Origin: Hansfordia pulvinata
Taxonomy: Eukaryota; Ascomycota; Sordariomycetes; Xylariales
Reading direction: 5' to 3'
Length of the DNA stretch: 64,000 nucleotides
Assembly: GCA_006538405.1 (NCBI GenBank)
Contig: BJKQ01000002.1
Span: 372,001 to 436,000 of the forward strand
Under the pieces are notes generated by a model. It was not told where the DNA came from and did not search any database. It worked only from the letters and a program-made list of their open reading frames with translations. Every line of letters begins with the position of its first letter. Position 1 is the stretch's first letter. Made by a program: the position numbers and the translations under genes. Positions 34,632 to 48,053 of the stretch are shown here, piece after piece.

Positions 34632-37600
34632 CTTGAGACTGAGACGGTGTGCTGAAATGACTACGTTCATAGTTATCTTTTCCGCGATGGAAAGGGCCGT
34701 ACGGGAGAGCCACTCGACTTACACACATTGAATTTCCTTAGTATAATGCATTGGGTTGGCGTTTGAGGGCGATTCTGGGGCTTTTCAACACAATGAAGAT
34801 ACCAAGACACGATGCTGTAAGGAGTCAGCGGGGAGGGAACCAGTCATGATGGTGTCAATGGTATCAAGAACAAGTGCACCTTGAGCTTCGAAGGTTGGAC
34901 GATTCGAGCCGAAAGGAATCGAGGTGATGGAAAGCATTTTTTGGCGTTTTGGGGAAGCAAGCGGCAACACAATGCATCGGATCTGGGCGGCCCTATGACT
35001 CCTTTATATTCGAAGATTAATAACATCCCTAATTCTGGAAATCGTCAGCCTGGGGCTCCTTGCGTCTGCTGCCAGTTCCGATTGGCATATCGCCCTGGCT
35101 GTCCGTGATATCCAGGTCAACAACATCGACGTGACTGACACAGCAGATGGTGGTGATACTCGAACCATTGTGATGTTGGCAGATACGTTACAGAAACGCG
35201 AAACCAAATAAGGCCAGAAGAACGACCTCAATTCATTGGCAGACCGCTGCAAGCTTCTTCTTGGTATCGTCACTGGCACGAGGACTACAGGCAGCCGCGG
35301 AACCCAAGCTTTATTTGGTGCGAGGATAGAGGTTGGCAGATCTCACACCCCGCATCCTTGTGCTGTACTAATGGAAGGGAGGCAGACATGGGGCGACAGT
35401 TCTAGTTATCAAACCTTCAGGGAGGCACGCAGAGGACCACGGGCAGTGAGCGGAACTCGTCTGGGAGCGATGATTGCAGTGCTTGGCCACGAAAGGCGCC
35501 CTGGAGGCTGTCAGACGTATATCAAGGGGGCGCTCGCATCGATTAATCCATCCTGGCCTCTCTTTCTCCCCCAATCGCCATCACCAATCCCGGCCGTGTT
35601 TTGGTAATCGTGATTAGCTGCGCTACCACGGGCCTCGCCGGGCCTGCTTCATCACTTATTCCTGTTCTTAGCTCTTTGTACACCCTCGGTTATTGTTCAG
35701 GACCGACGGCAAGTATCCCTTGCGAGCTGCTGTTGCATCACCAGTTTTCTGTCCTGGTTCCTGCTGCGCTGGCAAGAACGCAGACATCTCCTTTACTTTA
35801 CCTAATTGCCCGGCTTAATTCCCAAAGCCTTCTCTGAGCGTGTAGCCCAGCTCCCGCAAGCAAGGACCGTCGGCAGCACACCATACAACTGCCCAGTCAG
35901 AAGTGTTGTTCAAGACGACGAAGCTGTTGTCTCGCTTGGCTCTCCCCCGGCAGCAATGGACCTCGAGTACAACCATCGGCGGCAAACCGGCCCGGCAGAG
36001 CATCGCGGTCCCGACGCAACCTCCGGTCCGCTCGCTCCCGCCAAGCTGAAAAGAGCGAGGAAGAGTTGTCGACGCCATCCGATTTTCTTCTCCGGAGCTC
36101 CGTCGTCGTCTTGTATAGGTATGTATCAGGCCAGGACGCATCAGTCGCTCGAGCAAAGCTGATCCGGAAAACGAACTGCAGCTGGCCGCTGCAGGGCCTC
36201 GCGACAAAAGCTACGGGGCACCTCGTTTTCGCTCTCAAGGGGGTTGTCACGCGATGTGTGAAGAGCCAGAAACAGAATGACAACCCGTGGGCCCTCTGCC
36301 GCTGAACTCTCGATCGGAGGCTCCGGAGAGAAGAATTGACGAAGACCCATGTAACGAGTTAACAGCATATCGGAACCACTGCTCTGTTTGCAAACGCCCC
36401 CCCCCCCCCCCTCCTCCTGCTAGTCGCGGCCGCCGCACCCAACGCCGCACACGGGCCCCCGCCGGAAACGACCTGTGCCACAAGGCGGCTAGCAAGCTTT
36501 GTCACCCTGGGGCTCGGTGACAAAGACAAAAAAAAAGCCAGCTTCCGCGGAAAACGCCCGAGGCACTAACTGCTGCTGCTGGGGCAGGGGGGGGGGGGGG
36601 GCAATAACCCATGGCGAGTTGTTCAGGCAAAGATCACGCCGGGGAACGGGGCAAAGAAAAGAAAATGGTAGGGAAGCTTACACGGAAGCTCCGAGCCCGC
36701 GGCCGGGCGTCCGTGTGGCACCCGCCGGCGCGACGCCGAGATTGCCGACTTTCGCCGCGGGGGGGGGGGGGGGGGGGGGTGTTTATGGGCAGCCTTCTCC
36801 CCGCAGACTGACTGACCAGAGAGACGGGGGTAAGCAACGGACTACACGGACGACCACAGGTTACAGTTGAGAGCCCCTCGACGACGGAGGTACAGGTGAG
36901 AGCAAGTCGTTGAAATCTATAGTTTTATTATAATCACAATCTATACACGCACGCGCCCGAGCAGAGGCTTGCCCAACAAGCTACTACTCCATCGGAGACA
37001 AGACGGACCAAGCCCCCGTTGCGGGAGAGCTTGTTACGAGATGGGGAAGCATACACCGGCGCGCACACGCTGTCGACGTGTGATCTGCGAAAGTTGAAAA
37101 AGGCTTAGATAGGCCGAACGAACCATTCTTTTTATCTCTTCTTAAGAGGAATGCTGCAAAGTAGAAAGAACAGTGCACGTGTACACAACAGGTGAGCGCT
37201 GGGTGTGGTCTTGGTGTAATGAATCTCTTTTCAACGAACATCCAAGGTGGTGCTGTATGAACCCACACACACACACACATACACACACATTGCTGCCAGG
37301 AAGTAAGTGAGCTTTGGAAAACAGCGTATCTCGGATGACAGACAATCCAACTCGAGCCCGGCCAGAGCCACAGTAAGGTAGACCGCCCCCTTGACATTAC
37401 CCCGGCGAGAGCGAGAGGAAAACGAAAGCCGATCACTCTGCAAACCCGTACCTTTACCTGAGCCCCCCCGCCCCCTCCCCCATGACCAGTCCCGAGAGCA
37501 GGCCCCGGTTCGGACCCGTCCACCCCAGTCCGGACAACACGGATGAGGGGATGAAGGATGGCGGGCCAAACTTGGCGGCGGCGGCGGCGGCGGTGGCGGC

Positions 37601-38489
37601 GCTGCTTGGCCATGAACCCCCCACCCTCTTCCCTGCCACGCGCGGCAAAAGGCGAAAGGCAAAGTGGTGGGGCAAAGTGGTGATTTATTCCCTTTCCCTG
37701 ACACACTCCCAGCTGGGGCAAGAAAGGGAACTCCACTCAGTCACACAGCATACGCGAAGCATTGCTTTCAACAGGTATTATCATAGGTTTGTTTGTATGT
37801 AGAAAGAGGTCGCTACTGCTGCCTGGGCAGCGGCTGATTCAAGTCCCCCCAATAGACAAAAAGATTCCAGTTTCCATCTTTTCAGCATCTTGGGAGACTC
37901 TCCCCGCCCGCGGGCCGCCGGAAGAGCGGTTGCGGGGGTGTGCTGTGGTATAATTCATGGCGCGCAAAGAGTAAAAAAGTAAAAAAAGACGTTGCTCTCT
38001 CCAACAAGGGCCTCGACTGCCTCTTCTTCCGCGCAAAGGCCTGGTCCAATCTGCTCCGGGCCCCGAGACATGCCTCCGCGGCAGGTCTATATGCCCCGAG
38101 GTGCCCAGATCAGAACAAACAACAAAGAAGAGATGACCCATTGACACCGCAGTTCATAATTAAACAAGATGTGTGAGCGTGCTGCTGCAGCGCCATGGTA
38201 TCCTTGCATGACGCCAAAACGCCAGCCTGCAGGGCGATTGTCCAGCGGTGACGCTTCGAGCCCACGCGGGCCCAGGCGCAATGGGTGGAAACAGGCCAAT
38301 CCACAGTGTTGCGAGCGCGGTGCGCTATCCTGCAAGCCGACACATCGAAGAAAATCCGTTTGTCATTCCGTGGTGAAAAAAGTTACAGGGCGGTTTCATT
38401 AGCCAGATCTATAGCATTACTGGCAGCCGTCAGGTGTGTTGGGGAGGTTGGGTATTCGGTTGGTAGGTTTGTCGTAGACTCGCATAAAA
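34632..38489. other. Convergent intergenic region, no gene recognised
   Basis: Lies between the 3' ends of the arrestin gene (plus) and the G-alpha gene (minus), and is long for a convergent gap. It holds homopolymers C13 near 36398-36410, G13 near 36588-36601 and about G19 near 36761-36779, plus a TG/CA repeat at 37262-37290. An open frame on the minus strand (36984-37736) is low in complexity and unsupported. I recognise no gene. Confidence 0.45.
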
Positions 38490-39759
38490 TCAGATCAGAC
38501 CACAGAGACGCAGGTTCTCCTGGATGATAATATCTGGAGGGGGGTTAGCGAGCTGAGCAGCTTTGGTGGCAGGAAGAACAGGGCTAATGGGGACTCACCA
38601 TTGACCGCAGCCATGACGAAGCGGATTTGTGTCGTGTCAGTGGCACAAGTGAAATGTGTGTAGATCTGCTTTGTCTCGTGCTGGTTCAGGCTGACGAAGC
38701 GGTTCAGGATGTAGTCGCAGGCGGCGGCGTAGTCGTCTCCTCCCTCGTAGTCGGGGAAGTAGTTCTTCATGGGGCTGACGGGCAGCTTCTCCTTAAACCT
38801 GTCGATCTTGTTGAGGAAAAGAATGATGGATGTCTTGATGAACCACCTTGAGTTGCAAATTGAGTCGAACAGAGTCAGGGCCTCCTGCATACGGTTGACA
38901 GTCTCGTCTTCAAACAGCAGCTGGTCGTACTCGGAGATGGCGACGAGGAAGAGAATGGTGGTAACGTTCTCAAAGCAGTGAATCCACTTCTTACGCTCCG
39001 AACGCTGGCCACCGACATCGAACATGCGGTACGTGAGGTCGCCGATGATGAATGTCGTCTCGGTAATACCCGTCGTCTTAACACGTGACCGCAGGACGTC
39101 CTGGTCGTTGGGCATGTAGTCAGGCGCAGCAATACGGGCGATGTTATCGAAGTAGCTGTGGCGATGGTCAGTCAAGGTCTGGCATGCCTGCGGCTGGTGT
39201 GGATGGACTGCAAGCAAGGCGACGGAATGGGGGCAACTCACTATCTCGCCGAGTCGTTCAGCTGGTACTCCCTCGAGCGCTTGAAGCACTGCTGGACGCC
39301 GTGGTCTTTCCACAGAGCCTCGATGGCGTTGCCGACCTCCGGGGCAGGACGTCGCCTTCAATCTGCGCGGGTTGCATGAAGATGGTCTGGACGTGGTACT
39401 CCATGCGCTGGTCCTCGAGCGGCAGCTCAAGCGACTCCATGGCCTCGAGAATGACGCGCATTGACTGGACAGTGTTGCTGAAGATGATTTCCTTGAAGGA
39501 CTCCCGCTCGTCGCGAGAGTAGCCGCCCTCGTGGATGAGCTTCATCTGCTTGAGGATGGTGGACTTTCCGGATTCACCAGCACCTGGAAGCTAATCAGCA
39601 ACGACAGCAGGCGTCGCGGGCCGTGACAGAGGAAGACTTACCGAGCAGGAGCATCTTGATCTCGTTGCGCTGCATCATCTTGTCCCTCTTGAGCTGGTTC
39701 TCAATCTCCTCGTTGCGGGCCTTGCCCTCCTTCTCCTCCGTACTCATTCCGCAACCCAT
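38490..39759 (-). CDS. gna-1: Heterotrimeric G-protein alpha subunit, group I (GNA-1/MagB type), one apparent frameshift
   Basis: Exons (minus): 39759-39642, 39583-39242, 39155-38599, 38533-38490, with introns at 39584-39641, 39156-39241 and 38534-38598. It is a membrane-anchored GTPase switch relaying receptor signals to cAMP and MAPK pathways in growth, mating and pathogenic development. MGCGMS at the start carries the myristoylation Gly2 and palmitoylation Cys3. GAGESGKST is the P-loop, [10 protein letters not shown] holds the switch I Arg, [12 protein letters not shown] is switch [10 protein letters not shown] is the NKxD base motif, and CGLI at the C-terminus has the Cys modified by pertussis toxin in animal Gi. 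The frame breaks once, at QIEGDVLP, because the run 39341-39344 has four C (sense) where five give [11 protein letters not shown]. With that base the product is exactly 353 residues, as in Neurospora and Magnaporthe. Confidence 0.97.
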
Positions 39760-41906
39760 CTTGACGGCTTGGTGTGGTGAACGGCGGCGACAGCGACGTG
39801 GTGGACGACGGGGACAGCGATGGGGCAGATCGGGTGTCGGTCTCGGCAGCGCGGGCTGGATGAGCGGTCAGCGCGCTGGCGGAGGGTGGGTGAAGGTCGT
39901 GAGGTCGTGTGGTGTCGTGGTGTCGTGATGGTGGTGGTGTTGGTGAAGAAAGCTTTCACACGACGGGCAGGCGGACGGACGGGCGAGTCGTGGCGCAGGG
40001 ACGCGGCAGACGGAGTCGGGTTGGGGGCAGGCTGGGTTGCCCAGGGGAAAAGAGCAGCGGGCGGCGGGTAGTGGGTGGACGGGAGATTGAGAGGCGGAGG
40101 GATGCAGGGGTGGGCGGTGGAGTTGGGAGAACGGGAGATTGTTGGCTGGGAGGAGCCGGCCTGCTACTTGCAGCGTGCAGTCCAAGTCTCCAGGTTCCTC
40201 TCAGTGAGGACAGCCGCCTGCAATTATGGGTGGGGTCTGACCGCGCTAGTGTCCGCGCTGCGTACGAGTACCTATGGGAGCCGGTCCAGCTTGAGCCCAC
40301 AGCCGTAACTAACGGAGCGGGGAGGCGGTACTTTGAGCAACCCGCGGTCAAACGGAATCAGGAACAGAGCGGTTCAGTTCGGGTGAGCGAGGACTCGTAA
40401 GGTAGGCACAGAAGTACACGCAACATCGCTTGCCGCGCCGAGCTTTCCTGGGTTGATGCCAATGCGCCGAGAGACTTCAGATGGCAGGCAGATGGCGAGC
40501 GGCACGACTGCTTGGATTTTGCCTCAAATCCCATCACGCCTTGGTGAATACGCGAGATTGCCCATTGAACGCCATCTACCGAGGAGGCGCGGGTCAGGTG
40601 ACGACACCCGCCGGACGCCCACGAAGCAACACCGGAACCGATGAGATCAGTCAGCCCGGCGAGAAGGTACGAGTAGGCGGCCAGCGTCAAGGACGGGACG
40701 GGACCAATAGTCGCGTGTACTCGTAAAGAGTGTATGATTACCTCACAAGGCGAGGCAAGGCAACGCGAAGAAAAAGAAAGAAATAGGGTTAAACGGCAAC
40801 GACTTGGTGGCCTTGTCGGGGGGCCACACCAGAGCTTGATTGACGGTGCAAGTACGTGCCTCACTCAGCTTGTGGGGTCGAAAAGAGTGAACGGCACGAA
40901 CAAACGGTTCTGCTCCGTGCCCCATTTACCTTCGCGTACCTACTCGTACCTTACCACACGCCGGTGGTGTGGAGCTGACAAATGGGATGGCGGGCAGAGA
41001 CACGCCCAATTCGCCTGGAGGCACGAGACGTGATCGAGGCCGGCATCAAGCCCCGAGGTCTCGCACGCCTACCTGCTGTGGTAGGGATGCCGGTAGATGA
41101 TCCCCATGGCCATGAGAGTGCTCCGCTACATGCTCTCCAGACAGACACGGCGGCCAATGGAAACTCGTCCTGTCACGGAGGCTTCGCTTCACGTTCCTGG
41201 TCGCATCGACATGCACCCTTAAATCCACCACCCTGATACCTACAGGCACGGATCGGGTTGTTGCCTGTGGTCTACCTACCGTTTCCCAAATGCTGACTGC
41301 GGGTACTCGCACTCGTTGTCCGCACGGAGTGCCCTTCAATATACGGGCATTGGGTACATGACATCTCTGGGCTCCCAAGCCATCCCCGCAATGGATGGGT
41401 GGATGGATGGATAGAGACCTGGATCTGGACTCCGCTGCCCAGCCGCCACGCCACTATCACCTGCGAATACCACCTCAAGCCGCACTGCCCAACGACGTAC
41501 TGCTGTGCGAGGACAGGCAGCTACTTGTGCGACCGGCTGGGCGTTGGACACGAGGCCCGAGGGGGCACGGAAACCGTCCACCCTTCAATATACCCGAGTA
41601 CTCCGGACGAGTGCGTGCTCGCCAGTCCAATCGTCAACGCGAGGGTCAGCACCAAGGCGTGGCAGTCGTGGCAGTCGTCCGGGGTCGCCCACCCTCGCTA
41701 TCGGCATCCGTCAGGGGTTGTTTCCGGCCGGCCGGTCGGCCTACCGAGCGCTCACACGGATGATACTCGTATGTGCTTGCACGCTGTGAGTAGTCACTCT
41801 TGTGCCATGTCAAGCGGGTAACAACTGACTCAAGGCAGGCTTGGGGGCGGCCGACGTTCGCAGCAGGCCTTGTCCCGTGGCTGTCCTTGGCTATCCGTTG
41901 CGTGCG

Positions 41907-41924
41907 AGTACTCGTACGAGTACT
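41907..41924. repeat. Perfect inverted overlap of two octamers
   Basis: TACTCGTA (41909-41916) and TACGAGTA (41915-41922) share two bases and form a palindrome, GAGTACTCGTACGAGTACTC. It is the longest symmetrical arrangement of this motif in the window. Confidence 0.85.
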
Positions 41925-44900
41925 CATGCTCATACTCCATGATGGTGAGCTGCTCGGAGCGTGCAAGCGCGAAAGCTGGTACGAGTAGCCTTGTGCCTGT
42001 GTGGGTTTGGGCGACTCCGCAGGCTACCGACGACAAGGGCCGCTCGATCACATCGCTAGCTGCAGACTATTCTCTGCATCATCACGGACGCAGTGCGCTG
42101 TGGGTGCTAGTGCTGGGTGATGGGGACGACCCACGCTGGACAAGCCCTCGTACTCCGTGCTCGGTACCCAGTCGCTGGTCGGTTCTGCTGGAGAAGGTCG
42201 CCAACAATCATCAATCGGATACTGGCACCTGGCTCACGGCCCAGCTGCTCGTTCAGGACACTGTGAATCCCTGATGAGGGTCCTTGCGTCTGGGGCACAT
42301 CGCCAGTGTGGTTATACTCGGTAATCACGATGGTCTGGGGTCGGAGTATCGATACCCCTGGTACGCCGGCAGTCAGTCGATGCGACGAGTCGACTCTGCT
42401 ACCTCCCACAGCATTACGAGTACCACCTTCACCCAGGCAGGTTTTGCTGGAGTGACAGTGGTAAGATCGGGAGAGTCTCGTACATACTGCAGCGGAGGAT
42501 CGAATCTCGGTGTTCAAGGGGATTCGATAGTGCGCAAGGGGAAATGGGGTGGAACCCGCTTCCCCGCCAGAAGGGGTTAGCGCTTCCGGGTCCAAGTGAG
42601 AAACGGACGGATTGGCCCTCGGGCCAGCCCGTAATGAGACTAGCTTACAATGGCAGCCGCCGTACTCGTACCCCAATCGGGCCGCCCACCAGCCTGCCCA
42701 AGACGTGCCCCAGCTGCGAGGACGTTCCTCTGCGAGGTACGACTGCTCCGTACGGAGTACATGTACCCGTTACTCGCAGGTGGAAAGGGGGATGATTGTC
42801 CCTGAACCTCAAAGGGCAAACCGAAGGCAGCCAGCAACAACTTTGCAATGCTGGCAGCTACCTTACTCGTACGATATTCCGCTCCGTGCAGCAGACGACA
42901 TGCAATAACGTCTTTTACGGAGCACCGAGCATCCACTCGGAGACTCGCTTTGTATACAACTCCGCGGCAATGCGAGCACTCAACATCAACACAGCAGTGG
43001 ACCCCATCGACGCGGCTCATCAGCGGTTCCAATCGAACCCGTCCGTCCCCGAAGCCGTTGGTCTTGAACGATAGATCGGAGCCCTAGCAGCGATCTATTT
43101 GACGTGCGCGTGAATCCTCACGTCTCCCGCTCGAGGGTCCTGCTCGGTATACAGATATTCCTACCTCAGGGTAGGCGGCTTCTGTTCCTGTCGATCTTGT
43201 TCGACATGCCGCGACTTTGTTGCCGCCAACATCCAGCAAAAATAAATGGATTGCTGTGGACAATCATCAAAGCACTTCAAGATGCGCGCGGGCGAGCACC
43301 AGCGTCTAGCTCAGCGCCGTTGCCTGGCAGACAACCTGCTCACACTCTGCTCTTTCCCTCACGCACTGGTGCCTACCCAATGGGCCTGTGGAAAAGAAGA
43401 ACGACCAGATGCGTCGCAATCGAGTCCTCGGTGCAAATCATCGCCAGAAGCAAAAAATTCAAGGTTTGCCTCCATTACTGAAGCACCCGTAGGCAGACGC
43501 TCACACGCAGGTGCTGTCTGCAATAGCAGCTAAGGTACGAGTAATCGTACTCCGTCAGAGATGGAACCGTAATATTCCTCTGCTGTTAGTCATGGTAGAT
43601 CAAGGTACCTCCTCCACGTACCGCTTCCAGTGTCTCGCAAAACCGTCTGGAGCAAGTGTCGAATAGAGAAGTTGCCACCCACGCGGTCCATCGGTGCCAC
43701 CGCTCGGCTGGTTGGGAATCACACCCCGGCATTTGAAACAGCGACTTCAGCAGCAGCGCCAACAGAGACAACAACTCCACGGGAACACAAGTAGCGTAGC
43801 CAGCCAAACAACCAGACTCGATCAACAACGAGAGCTTCTGCACCGCTCTCATACGCGCCTACCATACTTTGCGCAGTGGTAGCCGATGCTCCGCTCCAGC
43901 TGGGCCTACTTGCGAACACCCGAGGCACCAATGCTGGCCATGATGGTCCTTCTCTGTCAAATCCGTCAACTGTCGACACCAGCCTCAAACAGCTGCCGTG
44001 CTCACCTTCCTCCTCGCCACCCATCGCCGCTTCGTCGCCTGGCTGCCCTCCCGAAATAGCACCGCTGCGCTGTCAACGTTCCTCCCGCCTCTTCGTGGAA
44101 CCTTCCAACCTTCTCGTCCCAGCAATACGGCTTCTCGACGCCCCAAAGGATCTCTCGTCTCAACTGTTCGCCTCCCAGGATCGCCACACCTCCTATTTTT
44201 GCAGTGGCTGTCTCGTATGAGGAGATCGTCAGCGGCCGCTGGTTTGAGATGCGCATCAGACTCGCGTGCTCACTTTTCCCCTGGTCCTGATTTGCCGGCC
44301 GACCGCCTGTTTTCCCTCCCCCTTTTGCGCCTCTGTCCTTCAGCCCTTGTCGTCCGTGCTCCCTCAGTCAAGATGCGCCAGCGCTTCTGTGCAGACGACC
44401 TCCCCCAATCCTTGTCTCATCACTCATCCAGCTCCGGCGCGCTGCAGGACGACTAACGCAGCCTCAAGCCCACCCGAGCCTTAGTAGCCAGCCGATCGGG
44501 AGGTGCTCCCGTGAAGGGGGTGGGCTGTCTGCGTACAAGTATCCTGACTGGGTATCTTCAGCCTGACCCTTGCTTCCTGGCAGCGCCTTTACGATGCCTG
44601 CAACGACGTGCGCCCCGCAAGTTCCTTTCGGCCTACGAATGGTGAACGGTGTCGGCCGCCAGATCGGCCGGCCTGTCCTGCATCGCGGGCGCAAATGGGC
44701 CTCGACGGCCACGCGCCCGGGTATGCGCGTCTCGTCCCCGTGCATGTGTCCGATTCTCGTGGCGGCCGGATCGTCTGCTACGAGTATGGTTCGCAAGCCC
44801 CTGTCCATCCGTCCCTCCGGCTGGCCAGCCACGGCGAGGGCCTGCATCCGCGAATCATGCCTCCACGGCAGACGGGTCGGGGCTGTAAGGGGCGGCGGTT

Positions 44901-47900
44901 TGCAGGTTCTCGAAGGCTTCGGTGGCGCCCTTAGGCTTGCGCTAGAAACGCCGCGCAACGGCCAGCACTCGCACCGCGCCCTTGCTGGAGATCGCCCACT
45001 GGTTTGATTGATGGTTCTCTAGGACACACTAACGGCGCCGGGGCCACTTGCACACACTTACCACCGTAAGGAACAGAGTCCTTGCAGTCTCCTGACGATT
45101 ACCCCGGATGTGCGGCGCTGCATTGTTCGCACCTCGGCCTTCTATTGATCCTCCGGAAGCTCCAGCATCAGTCCAACCAGCCCGGGGACACTCCAACCTT
45201 TCCCTCCGGCTCTATTAAGTGGCCTGAGGTGTTCTGGATGGATATGCCCTTGAGCGATGACTCTTGGCGGACAGGCGCCTTGACGCGCGCACGGACGCAC
45301 AACAGTCTCGTACAGGCTGCGCTGCAGCTGCACGGGCCGCCAGCTTGAACGAGTGAGCAGCCATCCCAACTACCTACCCACACCTACTCAATTCGCTCCC
45401 AGCCCGTCTCCGCACACCCATACTACGCCGCGTGCGCCGCCGCGCAAGAGGGGGTCCGAGGACCTGTGGCTCTCTTGGATGGGGGGAATCTCGCTTGCGC
45501 TGGAACGATAATCTCGACCTTGGTAGTCCGGCGGGCAGCCCATTACGGGTACCCCTTCGGCGTCCGTCTTTCCCACGTGGTGGGCCGGCCGCGGTGAGGC
45601 CGTCTGGCACCAGCCATGGATGCCTCCGAGAGTGATGGGCCGAGCCAGGCACGCGCAGACGATTATGGCGCCGGGACAGCGTGGGCCTTGCCTTGAGGGC
45701 ATTTCGAGCCTGGTCTGCTCCTCCCCCATCGCCACAAGCAACATGAATAGTCATCTACTCCCTTGGCCATGGAAGAGGCATTGGAGTGTTCCACTCGAAA
45801 TGCCACCGCAGAGGCTCTGGGAACGTGGCCTGGATTGACGCCGTTGCGCGTGCAGACGTCCGAGTGGCAAATCCCGGCCTCCGGCCTTTCCCCCCTCTTT
45901 TCTGTCTCTCCCACTCCCTCGAGATCGGCCGGACACGACGACAGATTTCGGGCTTAGGGGGAACAAGACCCCTATTCGTTGCCCGTGTCTATTTCCCCCA
46001 GTTTCTCTACGCCTGCTCGAGCGAGGGGCGTTCTCGCGGATGCGCATACTCCGTTAATGTTCATCGTGGTACGAGAATGTGTGAGTGGGTACTCTCACTC
46101 ACCTGGAGATATCCTTGCCTGGCCCCGGTCCACTGGTCAGGGGCGCAGTGTGGAGGGGGGGAGGGGGGGGGGGGGGGGGGTCGGAGACGAGACTGCAACT
46201 CGTACTCCGTACAGTGGCCCGCGAGCACCCGTAGTCGCGTCACCCGTCTTATGCCCGGCGCCGCTAGGGGCAGACACGCAATACGGCTCCGTGCTGCATT
46301 GGCAGTAGGAGTAAGCAGATGCTGGAGTATGTGGTTGTTGAACCTTGTCGCCAATCCACGCGTGGGCCTTTTCGAGACGACAGTGTGGGCAAACGATGCC
46401 TGCCATCCCGGCAGAGAAGGTCAAGGTCCTTGTCCCTATAATGGACCCAAATAATCGCCAGCGACCCAGACCCCCTTTGTACCCCTGCAATGAGATGATA
46501 CAAGGCGACACGAGACGACGCAGCCGCCGGCATATCAAGTCAGAGCATGAGGCGTACGAGTATAGTGCTGCTTGCCCTCATGATCTCTCGCGTGCCTCGT
46601 TTGGGATTGATTGACGAAGATGGCCCCTGGAGTACTCGTAGTAGCAAGGCCGGGCACCACCACTCGCAGGCATGCAGGTTCATGACTGGTCCCCACGCCC
46701 CGTTGGGATCGGACCGGGAGAAAAGGGGGGGCCGGCTTGCGCCCGGCTGCATGAATCAGTCGAAACCTTCCAGAAGGTCTTTTCCTCAGCAGCCACTGCC
46801 GAGATGCGTCCAGTATCGGCGTCGACCCCCCTGAACAGGTACCCAGTCACCGTATTACCTGAATCTGGTGTGTCGAGTGCTCGTACCCGTCCGCGCAAGC
46901 CCTCCCTGAGGTTGCGAACCCATGCACCGGATCTGCGATGAATATGGGAGTTTGTGCACCCGTAGAGGTACTACCTATTCCGCAAACTGCCCCCCTCCTT
47001 GGAAGGCTTGTCCCCGAAGTGAGACGTTGGGGGGGGGGGTGGTTGTCTCACCCAGGCCTGTCACTGCGGCGAGAGAAGAAGAAGGAGGAAGGGAGGACAG
47101 GCCAAAACAGAGCCATCCCAGCCCGCGGTGACCTTACCAACACCGGGCCAGCCGGCCGGGGTCCCCTAACCCACCGAGCTGGAGCGGCGGCGAGACATGG
47201 CGATCGATGTTGGCACTTACGAGTGCTCGTGTTATAAGTGAGTATCTGTGTTAGCCGCAACTCCGTGGCCAGGGGGCTTCAAGTAGGCCGCCAGCCACAC
47301 GAAGCCGCGGGCGAGGGACTCTGGGGTGTGAACTAGCAGAGGCTGCGATGGCAGTACTCTCCGGGACTTGTATCCGGATCTTTCACAGATGCCGTCAGGA
47401 ACAGTGAGGGACGGTGGGTGAGGGACGGTCCATCTACTGACGGACGGCCCCTTGCGCGCATTGGTCTGGGGTTGTTGGGCGGGTTTGTCCGGGCTCGTGC
47501 TCCGCAGTACAAGCTACCTACCTTATCGTGCCTAATCCATGTCCCATGTCCGCGTCTGTCTGCTTCCCATGTCTGCGGCCGCTGCCAACTTTGTTGCCAC
47601 CGCGAGCCAGCAAAAGCAGGTTGGCTGGAAAGTCGCCCGAGAAACACAAGGCCCTGCTGCACTCTCGCGGATGACGCCACTGCCTGCTCATGCTGGCTGT
47701 TCGAGCCCGAAGCTCGCTCCGGCAATGGGGCGTCATTGTCGACGACGACCAAACGACCGATTGAGAGGTACATTAAGTCAAGTACCTAGCTTTCCACTGG
47801 ACGCGCCGGCCCGTAATAAGCCAAGGCAAAACAGGCGACCTTAATATTGCTTCTTAGCACGGGCAAGGGCCAATTGAACCAGACCACACCGACCGCAGGC

Positions 47901-47910
47901 CGACGACTCA

Positions 47911-47937
47911 GCCAGCCAGCCAGCCAGCCAGCCAGCC
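47911..47937. repeat. (CCAG)n repeat
   Basis: About six and a half tetranucleotide units upstream of the Smr-domain gene. Confidence 0.9.
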
Positions 47938-48053
47938 GCAATCGAACCGCATCCTCTGAAGGCCGGAGCTCCAGCTCAATCATCAACTCCCATTCCCCTC
48001 CCAGGCCCCAAGAACAAGAAAATCAAAACAATACAGCCACCCCAATTCCCGCA

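Larger units (their letters stand above)
39760..48053. other. Long stretch without a recognisable gene, rich in TACGAGTA octamers
   Basis: The first several hundred bases (to about 40400) are the CT-rich (minus strand) promoter and leader of the G-alpha gene. Beyond that I find no conserved coding signal on either strand. The octamer TACGAGTA/TACTCGTA occurs at 40263, 40668, 40718, 40941, 41764, 41909, 41915, 41980, 42415, 42663, 42864, 43536, 44779, 46555 and 46633, far above chance. A G-run lies near 46160-46180 and a CCAG repeat at 47911-47937. No transposon signature is seen. Confidence 0.5.

Noticed and set aside
36984..37736. 250-codon open frame on the minus strand
   Set aside because: Low complexity, includes a translated TG/CA repeat and a poly-Gly run, with no recognisable domain.
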